From Treponema sp. (GTDB lineage: Bacteria; Spirochaetota; Spirochaetia; Treponematales; Breznakiellaceae), in NCBI GenBank assembly GCA_031283505.1, contig JAITBO010000038.1, positions 1 to 14,678 of the forward strand: a stretch of 14,678 nt of DNA, written 5' to 3'. Below, one piece after another: positions 1 to 5,265 of the stretch (position 1 is the stretch's first letter; the number at the start of each line of letters is the position of its first letter). Below the pieces are notes generated by a model, which saw only the letters and a program-made list of their open reading frames with translations, was not told where the DNA came from and did not search any database. The position numbers and the translations under genes are program-made.

Positions 1-109
1 GGTCTCCCGTTTTAGGGGGAATAGCCGTGATAGGGTTGAAACATCCCGCCAGCAGAATGACGGCCAGACAGCCGGGCATAAAAAGGTTAAAAAGTTTCGA
101 GAATTTCAT
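1..109 (-). CDS. Lipoprotein N-terminus, partial (cut by left edge)
   Basis: A leftward open frame starts with ATG at 107-109 and stays open for 36 codons to the window edge. The peptide begins MKFSKLFNLF and has a basic N-terminus, a hydrophobic core and a lipobox LLAGC with the acceptor cysteine at residue 23. This is a type II (Lsp) signal, so the product is probably an exported, lipid-anchored envelope protein. An AAGGAG ribosome-binding site sits about 6 bases before the ATG (complement of 116-121). That site falls inside the first unit of the 68-bp tandem repeat, so the repeat forms the 5' leader. After the cysteine only 13 residues are visible, too few to assign a function. Confidence 0.72.
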   Translation of the reverse strand, partial: MKFSKLFNLFMPGCLAVILLAGCFNPITAIPPKTGD

Positions 110-113
110 ATAT

Positions 114-256
114 AACTCCTTTCCTGAGGCGGCGGAATCGCCGCCAATTTATATCGAACATTAATACGAAGTATTAATGACAACTCCTTTCTTGAGGCGG
201 CGGAATCGCCGCCAGTTTATATCGAACATTAATACGAAGTATTAATAACAACTCCT
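114..256. repeat. 68-bp tandem repeat, two full units plus a 7-base stub
   Basis: Units at 114-181 and 182-249 are nearly identical; a third begins at 250 and stops after the shared AACTCCT. Each unit carries two hairpins: GGCGGCG-gaat-CGCCGCC, and ATTAATAC-gaa-GTATTAAT. Each also ends in a sequence that reads AAGGAGTT on the minus strand, so the leader of the leftward lipoprotein gene contains three successive Shine-Dalgarno-like sequences. This could be a duplicated mRNA leader or a small palindromic element; the sequence alone does not decide. Confidence 0.9.
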
Positions 257-425
257 TAAAAATTTTTTCCGCATTGCAGGAATAGAGGGCCAAAAGATTT
301 ATGAAAGGAACACAGAAAAGGAGGGGGAAAAGGACCGTATTTAAGGAAGAAGCGGCTACGCTTCCATAGCAAGTAAAAAATACTATACAGGGGGGGGGGG
401 GGGGGAGGAGGGGCAAAAATTCCTC
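257..425. other. Non-coding stretch with a 16-G homopolymer at 390-405
   Basis: No credible gene is seen here. The main feature is an uninterrupted run of 16 G at 390-405. Read leftward it is a C run ending two bases before TATAGT (complement of 382-387), a fair -10 element. A weak -35-like TTGCCC (complement of 411-416) lies on its far side, 23 bases away. A tract about six residues shorter would give a normal 17-base spacer. This is the layout expected of a length-variable, phase-variable promoter pointing at the lipoprotein gene. The exact count of G is also where assembly errors are likely. Confidence 0.6.
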
Positions 426-576
426 AGCCGGGATTGAAAGGACTGAGAAGGAAAAAACTTTCTTTAACCCGCCGGACACCGCCCACTCCTTTAACTTTGG
501 AATATAATCAATACTCATTCATAAATATAACACATAGTAATAAAAAAAACAACATTTTTTTGAAAAAAAACGCAAA
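426..576 (-). repeat. 151-bp direct repeat, copy 1 (leftward promoter and translation start)
   Basis: This copy matches 721-871 at a constant offset of 295 with about six mismatches and no indels. On the minus strand it carries TTGTTT (547-552), 17 bases, TATATT (524-529), then AAAGGAG (486-492) and a GTG at 477-479. From that GTG the frame begins MSGGLKKVFSFSVLSIPA, resembling the start of a signal peptide, and the repeat ends just after that point. The copy therefore looks like the 5' end of an exported-protein gene, severed and duplicated. The frame continues to 174 through the poly-G tract, but that extension looks like non-coding sequence. Confidence 0.85.
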
Positions 577-720
577 CTCGGCCTTATGCACCATCCATGG
601 GGTCTGTCCTCACAAGGATGCGCCCAAATTATTAATCGAGGCACAGTTTCCTTGAACTGGATTCATCGAACCGAAGATTCGCACCAACCGGGTTCTGACG
701 GGTTCTGAAACAGGCTCAAT
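577..720. other. Spacer between the 151-bp repeats
   Basis: No supported gene. It contains a 10-base tandem duplication (CGGGTTCTGA at 689-698 and 699-708) and ends in AACAGGCTCAAT (709-720), which recurs at 924-935 on the far side of the second 151-bp repeat copy. Confidence 0.6.
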
Positions 721-871
721 AGCCGGGATTGAAAGGACTGAGAAGGAAAAAACTTTCTTTAACCCGCCGGACACCGCCCACTCCTTTAACTTTGGAATAT
801 AATCAATACTCATTCATATGTATAGCACATAGAAATAAAAAAAACAATATTTTTTTGAAAAAAAACACAAA
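721..871 (-). repeat. 151-bp direct repeat, copy 2
   Basis: Second copy of the 426-576 sequence, with the same leftward layout: TTGTTT (842-847), 17 bases, TATACA (819-824), AAAGGAG (781-787) and GTG at 772-774. The frame from the GTG gives a 54-residue peptide that leaves the repeat after SIPA and ends at 610 in unrelated sequence. It is therefore probably a truncated gene start and not a working protein. The copy lies between two 12-base direct repeats (709-720 and 924-935), which resemble the footprint of a duplication or insertion event. Confidence 0.85.
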
Positions 872-939
872 AAAACGGCCGCCGGAAAAAGGCGCCAGGC
901 ACCGGGATCTGTCCTGTTTTTGGAACAGGCTCAATCTTC

Positions 940-968
940 TTGACATTATACCTACCATTCGGTATATT
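940..968 (+). promoter_or_regulatory. tetR-type gene promoter with embedded operator
   Basis: TTGACA at 940-945 and TATATT at 963-968 are separated by exactly 17 bases. Between them and into the -10 lies the imperfect palindrome ATACCTACCATTCGGTAT (948-965). A related 18-mer precedes the next gene. Transcription would be expected to begin about seven bases after the -10, at or next to the ATG at 975, so the mRNA may be leaderless; no Shine-Dalgarno is visible. Repressor binding at 948-965 would block the polymerase directly. Confidence 0.8.
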
Positions 969-974
969 GATTGT

Positions 975-1553
975 ATGGATACTCCACAGAACACCAAAAG
1001 CGCGATTACGGGAGCCGCCCTCTCCCTTTTTTCCCGGAGGGGTTATGAATCCACAGGCATCCAGGAAATCGTGGACGCTGCGGGGATCACCAAACCGGCG
1101 CTGTACTACTACTTTGGCAGCAAGCAGGGGCTTCTGGAAGCGGTGGTGGCGGAGTACGGGCAAATCCTTACGGGGATTATCCGGAAAGAGGCGGAATACC
1201 GCAGGGATCTTGTCATGAACCTTTCCGGGCTTTTCAGGGAGACTCTGGGCTTTGCCCTGGAACACCGGGATTTTTTCAGGCTCATGATGGGCCTCTTCTT
1301 CTCCGCGCCGGAGACCGCCGCCTTTGCCGCGGGCAAAAAGCTCAGGGAAGAACTGGTTTCGATACTTGAGGGTCTTTTCGCGGCAGCGGGACAGGATCAC
1401 GGCAACATGAGGAACCGGCAGAAAATCTACGCCGAATCCTTCATGGGCCTCCTTGAAACCTGGGGTATCCTCGCGGTGAACCAGGAGATACAAATGGGCG
1501 ATCATCTTCGTTACAGGATCATCCACCAGTATATGCACGGAATTTTTTCGTGA
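975..1553 (+). CDS. TetR/AcrR-family transcriptional regulator
   Basis: A 192-residue protein of usual TetR-family length. The N-terminal helix-turn-helix spans about residues 8-55: an alanine-rich helix, SLFSRRGYESTGIQEI, a turn, GITKPALYYYFGSK as recognition helix, then GLLEAV. The C-terminal roughly 135 residues form the variable ligand-binding and dimerisation part, so the inducer cannot be named. The frame stays open back to 729, but that extension crosses the 151-bp repeat and poly-A tracts. The ATG at 975 starts directly before the HTH and lies at the predicted transcription start. It is followed by a hairpin and T run and then by the glycoside hydrolase gene, whose upstream region carries a similar palindrome. 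It probably represses itself and the hydrolase, but no ligand is evident. Confidence 0.9.
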   Translation: MDTPQNTKSAITGAALSLFSRRGYESTGIQEIVDAAGITKPALYYYFGSKQGLLEAVVAEYGQILTGIIRKEAEYRRDLVMNLSGLFRETLGFALEHRDFFRLMMGLFFSAPETAAFAAGKKLREELVSILEGLFAAAGQDHGNMRNRQKIYAESFMGLLETWGILAVNQEIQMGDHLRYRIIHQYMHGIFS

Positions 1554-1567
1554 TCCCTTGGAAGGTT

Positions 1568-1588
1568 CAGGCTTGGGCCTGTTTTTTT
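1568..1588 (+). terminator. Intrinsic terminator after the tetR-type gene
   Basis: CAGGC (1568-1572), a TTGG loop and GCCTG (1577-1581) are followed directly by seven T. The stem is short at five base pairs, so termination may be partial. It lies 15 bases after the stop codon, before the second operator. Confidence 0.65.
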
Positions 1589-1598
1589 GCATAATTAT

Positions 1599-1616
1599 AT
1601 ACCTAACGGTAAGTAT
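1599..1616 (+). promoter_or_regulatory. Second TetR-type operator, before the GH13 gene
   Basis: ATACCTAACGGTAAGTAT is an imperfect palindrome (7 of 9 positions pair) that shares ATACCTA with the site at 948-965, along with spacing and overall symmetry. It ends just before the GAAGGAG ribosome-binding site (1619-1625), so bound repressor would cover the start region. No convincing -35/-10 pair is visible here; a possible TTGCAT lies at 1587-1592. Confidence 0.65.
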
Positions 1617-1630
1617 ATGAAGGAGACATC

Positions 1631-3028
1631 ATGAATTCAGACTGCGGAACGGATATGGGAGACCGCATCTTCTATCACATCTATCCTCTGGGGTTTTGCG
1701 GGGCGCCGGAGCGGAACGACTTTAGTTGTCCGGCGGGTCCGGGGCTGCGTTCCCTTTTGTCCCACATACCCCGCCTTGAGGAACTGGGGGTAAACGCCTT
1801 GTACCTGGGACCTCTCTTTGAATCCACGGCCCACGGGTACGACACGCTGGACTACTACCATGTGGACAGGAGGCTGGGCAGTAACGACGATTTGCGGACC
1901 CTGATCCGGGCCTTCCACGACCGGGGCTTTAAGGTGATTCTGGACGGCGTTTTTAACCATGTGGGCCGGCACTTCTTCGCCTTCCGGGACCTGGCGGAGA
2001 AGCGGGAGGCTTCGGCGTACCGGGACTGGTTTAGCCGTCTCGACTTCAAGGGCCGCAGTCCCCTGGGCGATCCCTTTTCTTACGAAGGCTGGAGCGGCTG
2101 TTACGACCTGGTAAAGCTCGACGGGGCCTGCCGGGACGTAAGGGAACACCTCTTTGGGGCGGTCAGGTTCTGGATAGAGGAATTCGGCATAGACGGTCTG
2201 AGGCTCGACGCGGCGGATCAGCTTCTCCCGGATTTTATGGACGAGCTTTCCGCACGTTCCAAAGAGATAAAGCGGGATTTCTGGCTTATGGGAGAGGTGG
2301 TTCACGGGGATTACCGCAAATGGGCCAGGGAAGGAAGGCTCGATTCGGTTACCAACTACGAACTCTACAAGAGCCTCTGGTCAAGTTTCAACGACAGGAA
2401 TTTCTACGAACTCTCCTGGTCCCTCAAACGCCAGTCGGGGCCGGAGGGCATATACCGGGACCTCAAGCTCTACACCTTCGCCGACAACCACGATGTCAAC
2501 CGGGTGGCAAGCGTCCTGCACAGTCAGGCCCACCTCTTCCCTCTCTATGGGCTTCTCTTTACCATGCCGGGAATCCCCTCCATCTATTACGGCAGTGAAC
2601 GGGGTATCCGGGGGGAAAAGCGGAACCACAGCGACTCCGCTCTGAGGCCGGCCTGGGAATCCGCCGATGAACGGCTTTCCCCGGAAAACAGGCCCGCCGC
2701 CGGCAACGGCGATCTCCCCGGAAGGATACGGGACTTCATCAGGATCAGGCGCGAGAATCCCGCCCTGAGGGATGGGGATTACCGGGAACTCCTGACCGCC
2801 CACGAACAGTTCGCCTTCCTGCGGGAATGCCCTGACGGGCAGGCGGTTGTCGTGGCGGTGAACAGCGCGGAAGGCAGGAAAACCATCGACATTCCGGGGA
2901 ACCTTCCCGGCGGGAAGGGCCGGACCCGGTGGCGGGACCTCCTCTCCGGCGCGGAATTTTATTCCCATGAAGGAAGGATCACCGTTCCCCTGGACAGTTC
3001 GTGGCTCAGAATTCTGAAAAAGGAATAG
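1631..3028 (+). CDS. GH13 alpha-amylase family glycoside hydrolase
   Basis: A 465-residue retaining alpha-glucan hydrolase, probably acting on maltodextrins or cyclodextrin-like oligosaccharides in the cytoplasm, since there is no signal peptide. The family's conserved regions appear in order: DGVFNH at 105-110, GLRLDAAD with nucleophile Asp193, the general acid Glu222 in GEV, and DNHD with Asp288 as the third carboxylate. FADNHDVNRVAS and GIPSIYYGSE are typical of the neopullulanase/maltogenic amylase side of GH13. A beta-sandwich domain C follows from about 400. The start is fixed by GAAGGAG five bases upstream. It stands alone behind a TetR-type operator. Its end overlaps the convergent ABC remnant by 23 bases. 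The family is secure; substrate and subfamily are not. Confidence 0.92.
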   Translation: MNSDCGTDMGDRIFYHIYPLGFCGAPERNDFSCPAGPGLRSLLSHIPRLEELGVNALYLGPLFESTAHGYDTLDYYHVDRRLGSNDDLRTLIRAFHDRGFKVILDGVFNHVGRHFFAFRDLAEKREASAYRDWFSRLDFKGRSPLGDPFSYEGWSGCYDLVKLDGACRDVREHLFGAVRFWIEEFGIDGLRLDAADQLLPDFMDELSARSKEIKRDFWLMGEVVHGDYRKWAREGRLDSVTNYELYKSLWSSFNDRNFYELSWSLKRQSGPEGIYRDLKLYTFADNHDVNRVASVLHSQAHLFPLYGLLFTMPGIPSIYYGSERGIRGEKRNHSDSALRPAWESADERLSPENRPAAGNGDLPGRIRDFIRIRRENPALRDGDYRELLTAHEQFAFLRECPDGQAVVVAVNSAEGRKTIDIPGNLPGGKGRTRWRDLLSGAEFYSHEGRITVPLDSSWLRILKKE

Positions 3029-3312
3029 GCCCTCCCGCCGCAGGACCGGACGCGGCGTCCTGCCGGATTCCGCCCAGAGCCGCGAGGAGCCGCGCTTCAA
3101 GGCGGCCCTGGGCTTCCGTCCCGTAGGCCCGTTCCGTCCGGGCAAGGTCCACCCTTTCGTCAAACACTACCCCCGATGGGGGCTTCCCCAGGACAATGAC
3201 CCGCTTTCCCAGACGGACCGCCTCTCTGGGATCATGGGTAACGGCGATTAAGAGGCGGCTTTCCCTTTCAAGGAGGGCGGCGGTCATGTCCATGAGTTCC
3301 AGCCTCGAAGTA
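3006..3312 (-). pseudogene. 3' remnant of an ABC-transporter ATPase gene
   Basis: The leftward frame reads DTSRLELMDM, LLIAVTHDPREAVRLGKRVIVLG and GVVFDERVDLAR, ending at 3006. This matches the part of an ABC ATPase after Walker B: the D-loop flank, the H-loop histidine in VTHD, and the C-terminal strand of nitrate/sulfonate/taurine-type importer ATPases. The Walker A, Q-loop and signature segments are missing. Similarity begins around 3303-3312, inside the 3' end of ruvC in another frame, so the gene lost its front two-thirds by a deletion joining it to ruvC. No ribosome-binding site is visible, and a fragment without Walker A cannot hydrolyse ATP. The first possible ATG is at 3291-3293. Convergent overlap with the GH13 gene is 23 bases. 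Confidence 0.72.
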
Positions 3313-3787
3313 TCTGCGGCCCTTCGTGGGCGCAGCAGATGGCCGCAGCCAGAGCGTCGGCGGCGTGATCGGGCCGGGGAACGGCCTCCAGTCCCAAAAG
3401 AAGGCGGACCATCTCTTGAATCTGGCGTTTTTCTGCCTTGGCGCCGCCGGTTACCGCCTGTTTTATAGCGTTGGGGGTATATTCCCGCACCGCAAGGCCC
3501 TTTTGCGCCAGGGCCAGGGAAAGAATCCCCCGGGCTTCGGCCACCGCGATGGCGCTGGTTACATTGCGGCCAAAATAAAGGGTTTCCACAGCGGATTCGG
3601 CGGGACAGTAGGTTTCCAGGATGGAAACGAACTGCCCATAAATAAAAAAAAGGCGTTCCGCCCGGGGGCGTTCCGCCGTAGTTTCAATACAACCATGGGC
3701 AATATACCGGAGCCGCCGGTTGTCGAATTCAATGACCCCCCACCCGGAAGAAGCCAGCCCCGGGTCCACCCCAATGATTCGCCTCAT
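3284..3787 (-). CDS. ruvC: Crossover junction endodeoxyribonuclease RuvC
   Basis: A 167-residue Holliday-junction resolvase, which cuts four-way DNA junctions during recombination repair with RuvAB. The RNase H-like metal site is complete: Asp8 in GVDPG, Glu68 in ETLYFG, and His141 with Asp144 in PDHAADALA. GVDPGLASSGWGVIE and YTPNAIKQAVTG are standard family blocks. Length is normal. The last ten or so residues (QILRGWNSWT) are unlike the family and overlap the ABC-ATPase remnant, so the natural C-terminus may have been replaced at a deletion junction. No Shine-Dalgarno precedes the ATG; a TTGACA (complement of 3818-3823) lies upstream without a good -10. yebC upstream is a common partner. 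ruvA and ruvB are not in the window. Confidence 0.95.
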   Translation of the reverse strand: MRRIIGVDPGLASSGWGVIEFDNRRLRYIAHGCIETTAERPRAERLFFIYGQFVSILETYCPAESAVETLYFGRNVTSAIAVAEARGILSLALAQKGLAVREYTPNAIKQAVTGGAKAEKRQIQEMVRLLLGLEAVPRPDHAADALAAAICCAHEGPQILRGWNSWT

Positions 3788-4086
3788 AAGCTAAACTTGA
3801 CCCACAGAAATACAGGCTGTCAAATTCATACTGATTCCTCAAAACTAAGATGAAAATGAAAAAATTTAACCACGACAAAACTACGGTTCGATGGCTGAAA
3901 CCAAAGGTTTCTGAAACCTTTGGTTTCTGGAACCTCAGGTTCTCTGATGTTACACAAAGGAAAGAAGAAAAATCCGGATTTTGTACCAAAAACTCCGTGA
4001 TTTTTTTCTTAAAACAGATAACAATACCTGAATTATGGATCAAATTTAGCTCGTAAAGCCGTCAGGTATGAGAATCCACCCCCTGG
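3788..4086. other. Intergenic region with a dispersed repeat and perfect 15-bp hairpin
   Basis: No gene is seen. A perfect inverted repeat with 15-bp arms and a one-base centre fills 3897-3927 (GAAACCAAAGGTTTC, then its reverse complement). It sits between two segments that match the sequence at 11813-11874: GAAAAAATTTAACCAC at 3858-3873 and GTTACACAAAGGAAAG onward at 3949-3982. There is no T run after the hairpin on the yebC-ruvC strand, so it is not an obvious terminator. Confidence 0.75.
3897..3927. repeat. Perfect 15-bp inverted repeat (hairpin)
   Basis: Arms 3897-3911 and 3913-3927 are exact reverse complements around a single T. Each arm itself contains GAAACC/GGTTTC symmetry, so four nested half-sites are present. 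It could be extruded DNA, a transcript hairpin between yebC and ruvC, or a small palindromic element. Confidence 0.85.
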
Positions 4087-4827
4087 TTACTCAGCCTCAA
4101 ACCCATCGGGGATTGCCACGTTGGAGTAGACGTTCTGAACGTCGTCGTTGTCTTCCAGCTTTTCAATGAGCCTGAGGACTTTGGCGGTACCATCCGCATC
4201 CAGGGAAACTTCCGCTTCGGCTATCATGCTGATCTCGGCGCTGGTGGTTTCCAGGGACTTGGCTTCCAGCGTGTCTACCACCGGCTCAAAATCCTCCGGC
4301 GCGGTGGTAACTTCAATAATTCCCCCGGAATAGGCCACATCTTCGGCACCTCCTTCCAAGGCAACCTCCAGGACCTGATCTTCCGTATACTTTTCCCCAT
4401 CCAGGGTAATTATACCCTTGCGGGTAAAAAGCCGGGAAACCGAACCTGCCGTCGCCAGAGAACCGCCGGCCCTGGTCAGAATGTTCCGCACATCCGCAGC
4501 GGCCCGGTTTTTGTTGTCCGTAAGGACTTCGATAAGGACCGCCACACCGCCGGGGGCATAGGCTTCGTAAGTCAATTCTTCGTAGTTGACCCCTTCAAGT
4601 TCACCGGTCCCCTTCTTGATCGCCCGGTCTATGTTGTCTTTGGGCATATTCGCGCCCCTGGCCTTGAGAATGGCGGTCCTGAGCCGGGGATTTCCTTCCG
4701 GATTACCCCCACCCATGCGGGCGGCAATGGAAATTTCCTTGATAAGTTTTGTGAACATCTGGCCGCGCTTGGCGTCGGCGGCGCCCTTTGCGTGTTTAAT
4801 AGTCGCCCATTTACTGTGTCCGGACAT
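4087..4827 (-). CDS. yebC: YebC/PmpR-family protein (YebC/TACO1)
   Basis: A 246-residue protein of standard length. It starts MSGHSKWATIKHAKGAADAKRGQ, the near-invariant YebC opening, followed by MGGGNPEGNPRLR, NMPKDNIDRAIKKGTGE and YEAYAPGGVA. The family was long called a DNA-binding regulator. More recent work places YebC/TACO1 proteins at the ribosome, helping translation of proline-rich stretches, which may be relevant to the Pro-rich desulfurase domain in this window (inference only). The AGGAG ribosome-binding site (complement of 4833-4837) is well placed. It is followed by ruvC on the same strand after 299 bases, a common gene order. Identity is secure; the molecular role is family knowledge. 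Confidence 0.96.
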   Translation of the reverse strand: MSGHSKWATIKHAKGAADAKRGQMFTKLIKEISIAARMGGGNPEGNPRLRTAILKARGANMPKDNIDRAIKKGTGELEGVNYEELTYEAYAPGGVAVLIEVLTDNKNRAAADVRNILTRAGGSLATAGSVSRLFTRKGIITLDGEKYTEDQVLEVALEGGAEDVAYSGGIIEVTTAPEDFEPVVDTLEAKSLETTSAEISMIAEAEVSLDADGTAKVLRLIEKLEDNDDVQNVYSNVAIPDGFEAE

Positions 4828-4872
4828 GACAACTCCTTATATAAAATACATTAGCTTCAATAACAATGCCTA

Positions 4873-4902
4873 TACATACCACAGGAAGAAAAAATATGTC
4901 AA
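4873..4902 (-). promoter_or_regulatory. yebC promoter
   Basis: On the minus strand a consensus TTGACA (complement of 4897-4902) is followed after 18 bases by TATGTA (complement of 4873-4878). It lies about 45 bases before the yebC start codon. The -10 is imperfect. Confidence 0.55.
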
Positions 4903-5199
4903 TCCTCCCCTGCCAACACCTATCCGCCTTTGGACCAGCGGACAAATCCGCAAAGAGAGTTATTATCGAATGAATCCAGCATATCAAAACGTACCCTCTT
5001 TGCGTACTAATCGAGAGCTCCACGTCCGTAATCACAGGTGTTGCCTCTCTATACCTTTGCGTATTGTCGGAATATAGTATCAGCTCGTTGGTGTGTTCGT
5101 TTAGTCCCCGTTCTCATGAGTGTAATTCCCCGCTCTCCATGAGCCGCTGAAATGGACTTCGCTGTTCGTCATAGATTAATTATTAGGCAACGCGTCCCC
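4903..5199. other. Divergent intergenic region between yebC and the cys operon
   Basis: About 300 bases between two divergent promoters. I see no credible open frame with a ribosome-binding site and no strong hairpin. GTACCCTCTTTGCGTACT (4991-5008) and a similar CCTTTGCGTATTG further on form a weak short repeat. Nothing else is supported. Confidence 0.5.
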
Positions 5200-5228
5200 T
5201 TGACAAAAGGCTTTGCCCCGGATATAAT
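5200..5228 (+). promoter_or_regulatory. Consensus sigma-70-type promoter of the cys-encapsulin operon
   Basis: TTGACA at 5200-5205 and TATAAT at 5223-5228, with exactly 17 bases between, match the ideal housekeeping promoter at all twelve positions. Transcription should start near 5235, giving a leader of about 30 bases. Such a strong core promoter suggests that output is set by repression. Confidence 0.9.
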
Positions 5229-5265
5229 CCTAGTATATTTATAGGATTAATATATAAACTAGGAT
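5225..5265 (+). promoter_or_regulatory. Operator: inverted repeat over the -10 and start region
   Basis: TAATCCTA (5225-5232) and TAGGATTA (5242-5249) are perfect 8-bp inverted arms separated by nine bases. A third half-site, CTAGGAT (5259-5265), abuts the cysK ATG and pairs exactly with ATCCTAG (5227-5233). The first arm overlaps the -10 hexamer, so a bound protein would block the polymerase. The size and AT-rich symmetric form resemble sites of Rrf2-type sulfur regulators (CymR/IscR class), but no such gene is in the window and the assignment is inference. Confidence 0.75.

Noticed and set aside
174..813. Two leftward proteins both starting MSIDYIPKLKEWAVSGG
   Set aside because: The shared start is the 151-bp repeat. 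The ATG falls right after the -10 without a ribosome-binding site, and the remainders are unrelated low-complexity sequence, one through the poly-G run.
721..923. A transposon bounded by the 12-base direct repeats
   Set aside because: No terminal inverted repeats and no transposase; at most a duplication footprint, so it is not listed as a mobile element.
913..929. CCTGTT-tttgg-AACAGG hairpin as a terminator
   Set aside because: Six-base stem without a following T run; part of it is simply the direct repeat.
729..974. N-terminal extension of the TetR-type regulator
   Set aside because: The extra 82 codons cross the 151-bp repeat, poly-A tracts and the promoter. The HTH starts directly after the ATG at 975.
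2381..3163. Leftward open frame of 260 residues opposite the GH13 gene
   Set aside because: Pro/Gly-rich antisense shadow of a coding region with all GH13 catalytic motifs; no motif or ribosome-binding site of its own.
3326..3853. Long rightward open frame opposite ruvC
   Set aside because: It is the complement of a clear RuvC gene, has no recognisable domain and is a GC-driven shadow frame.
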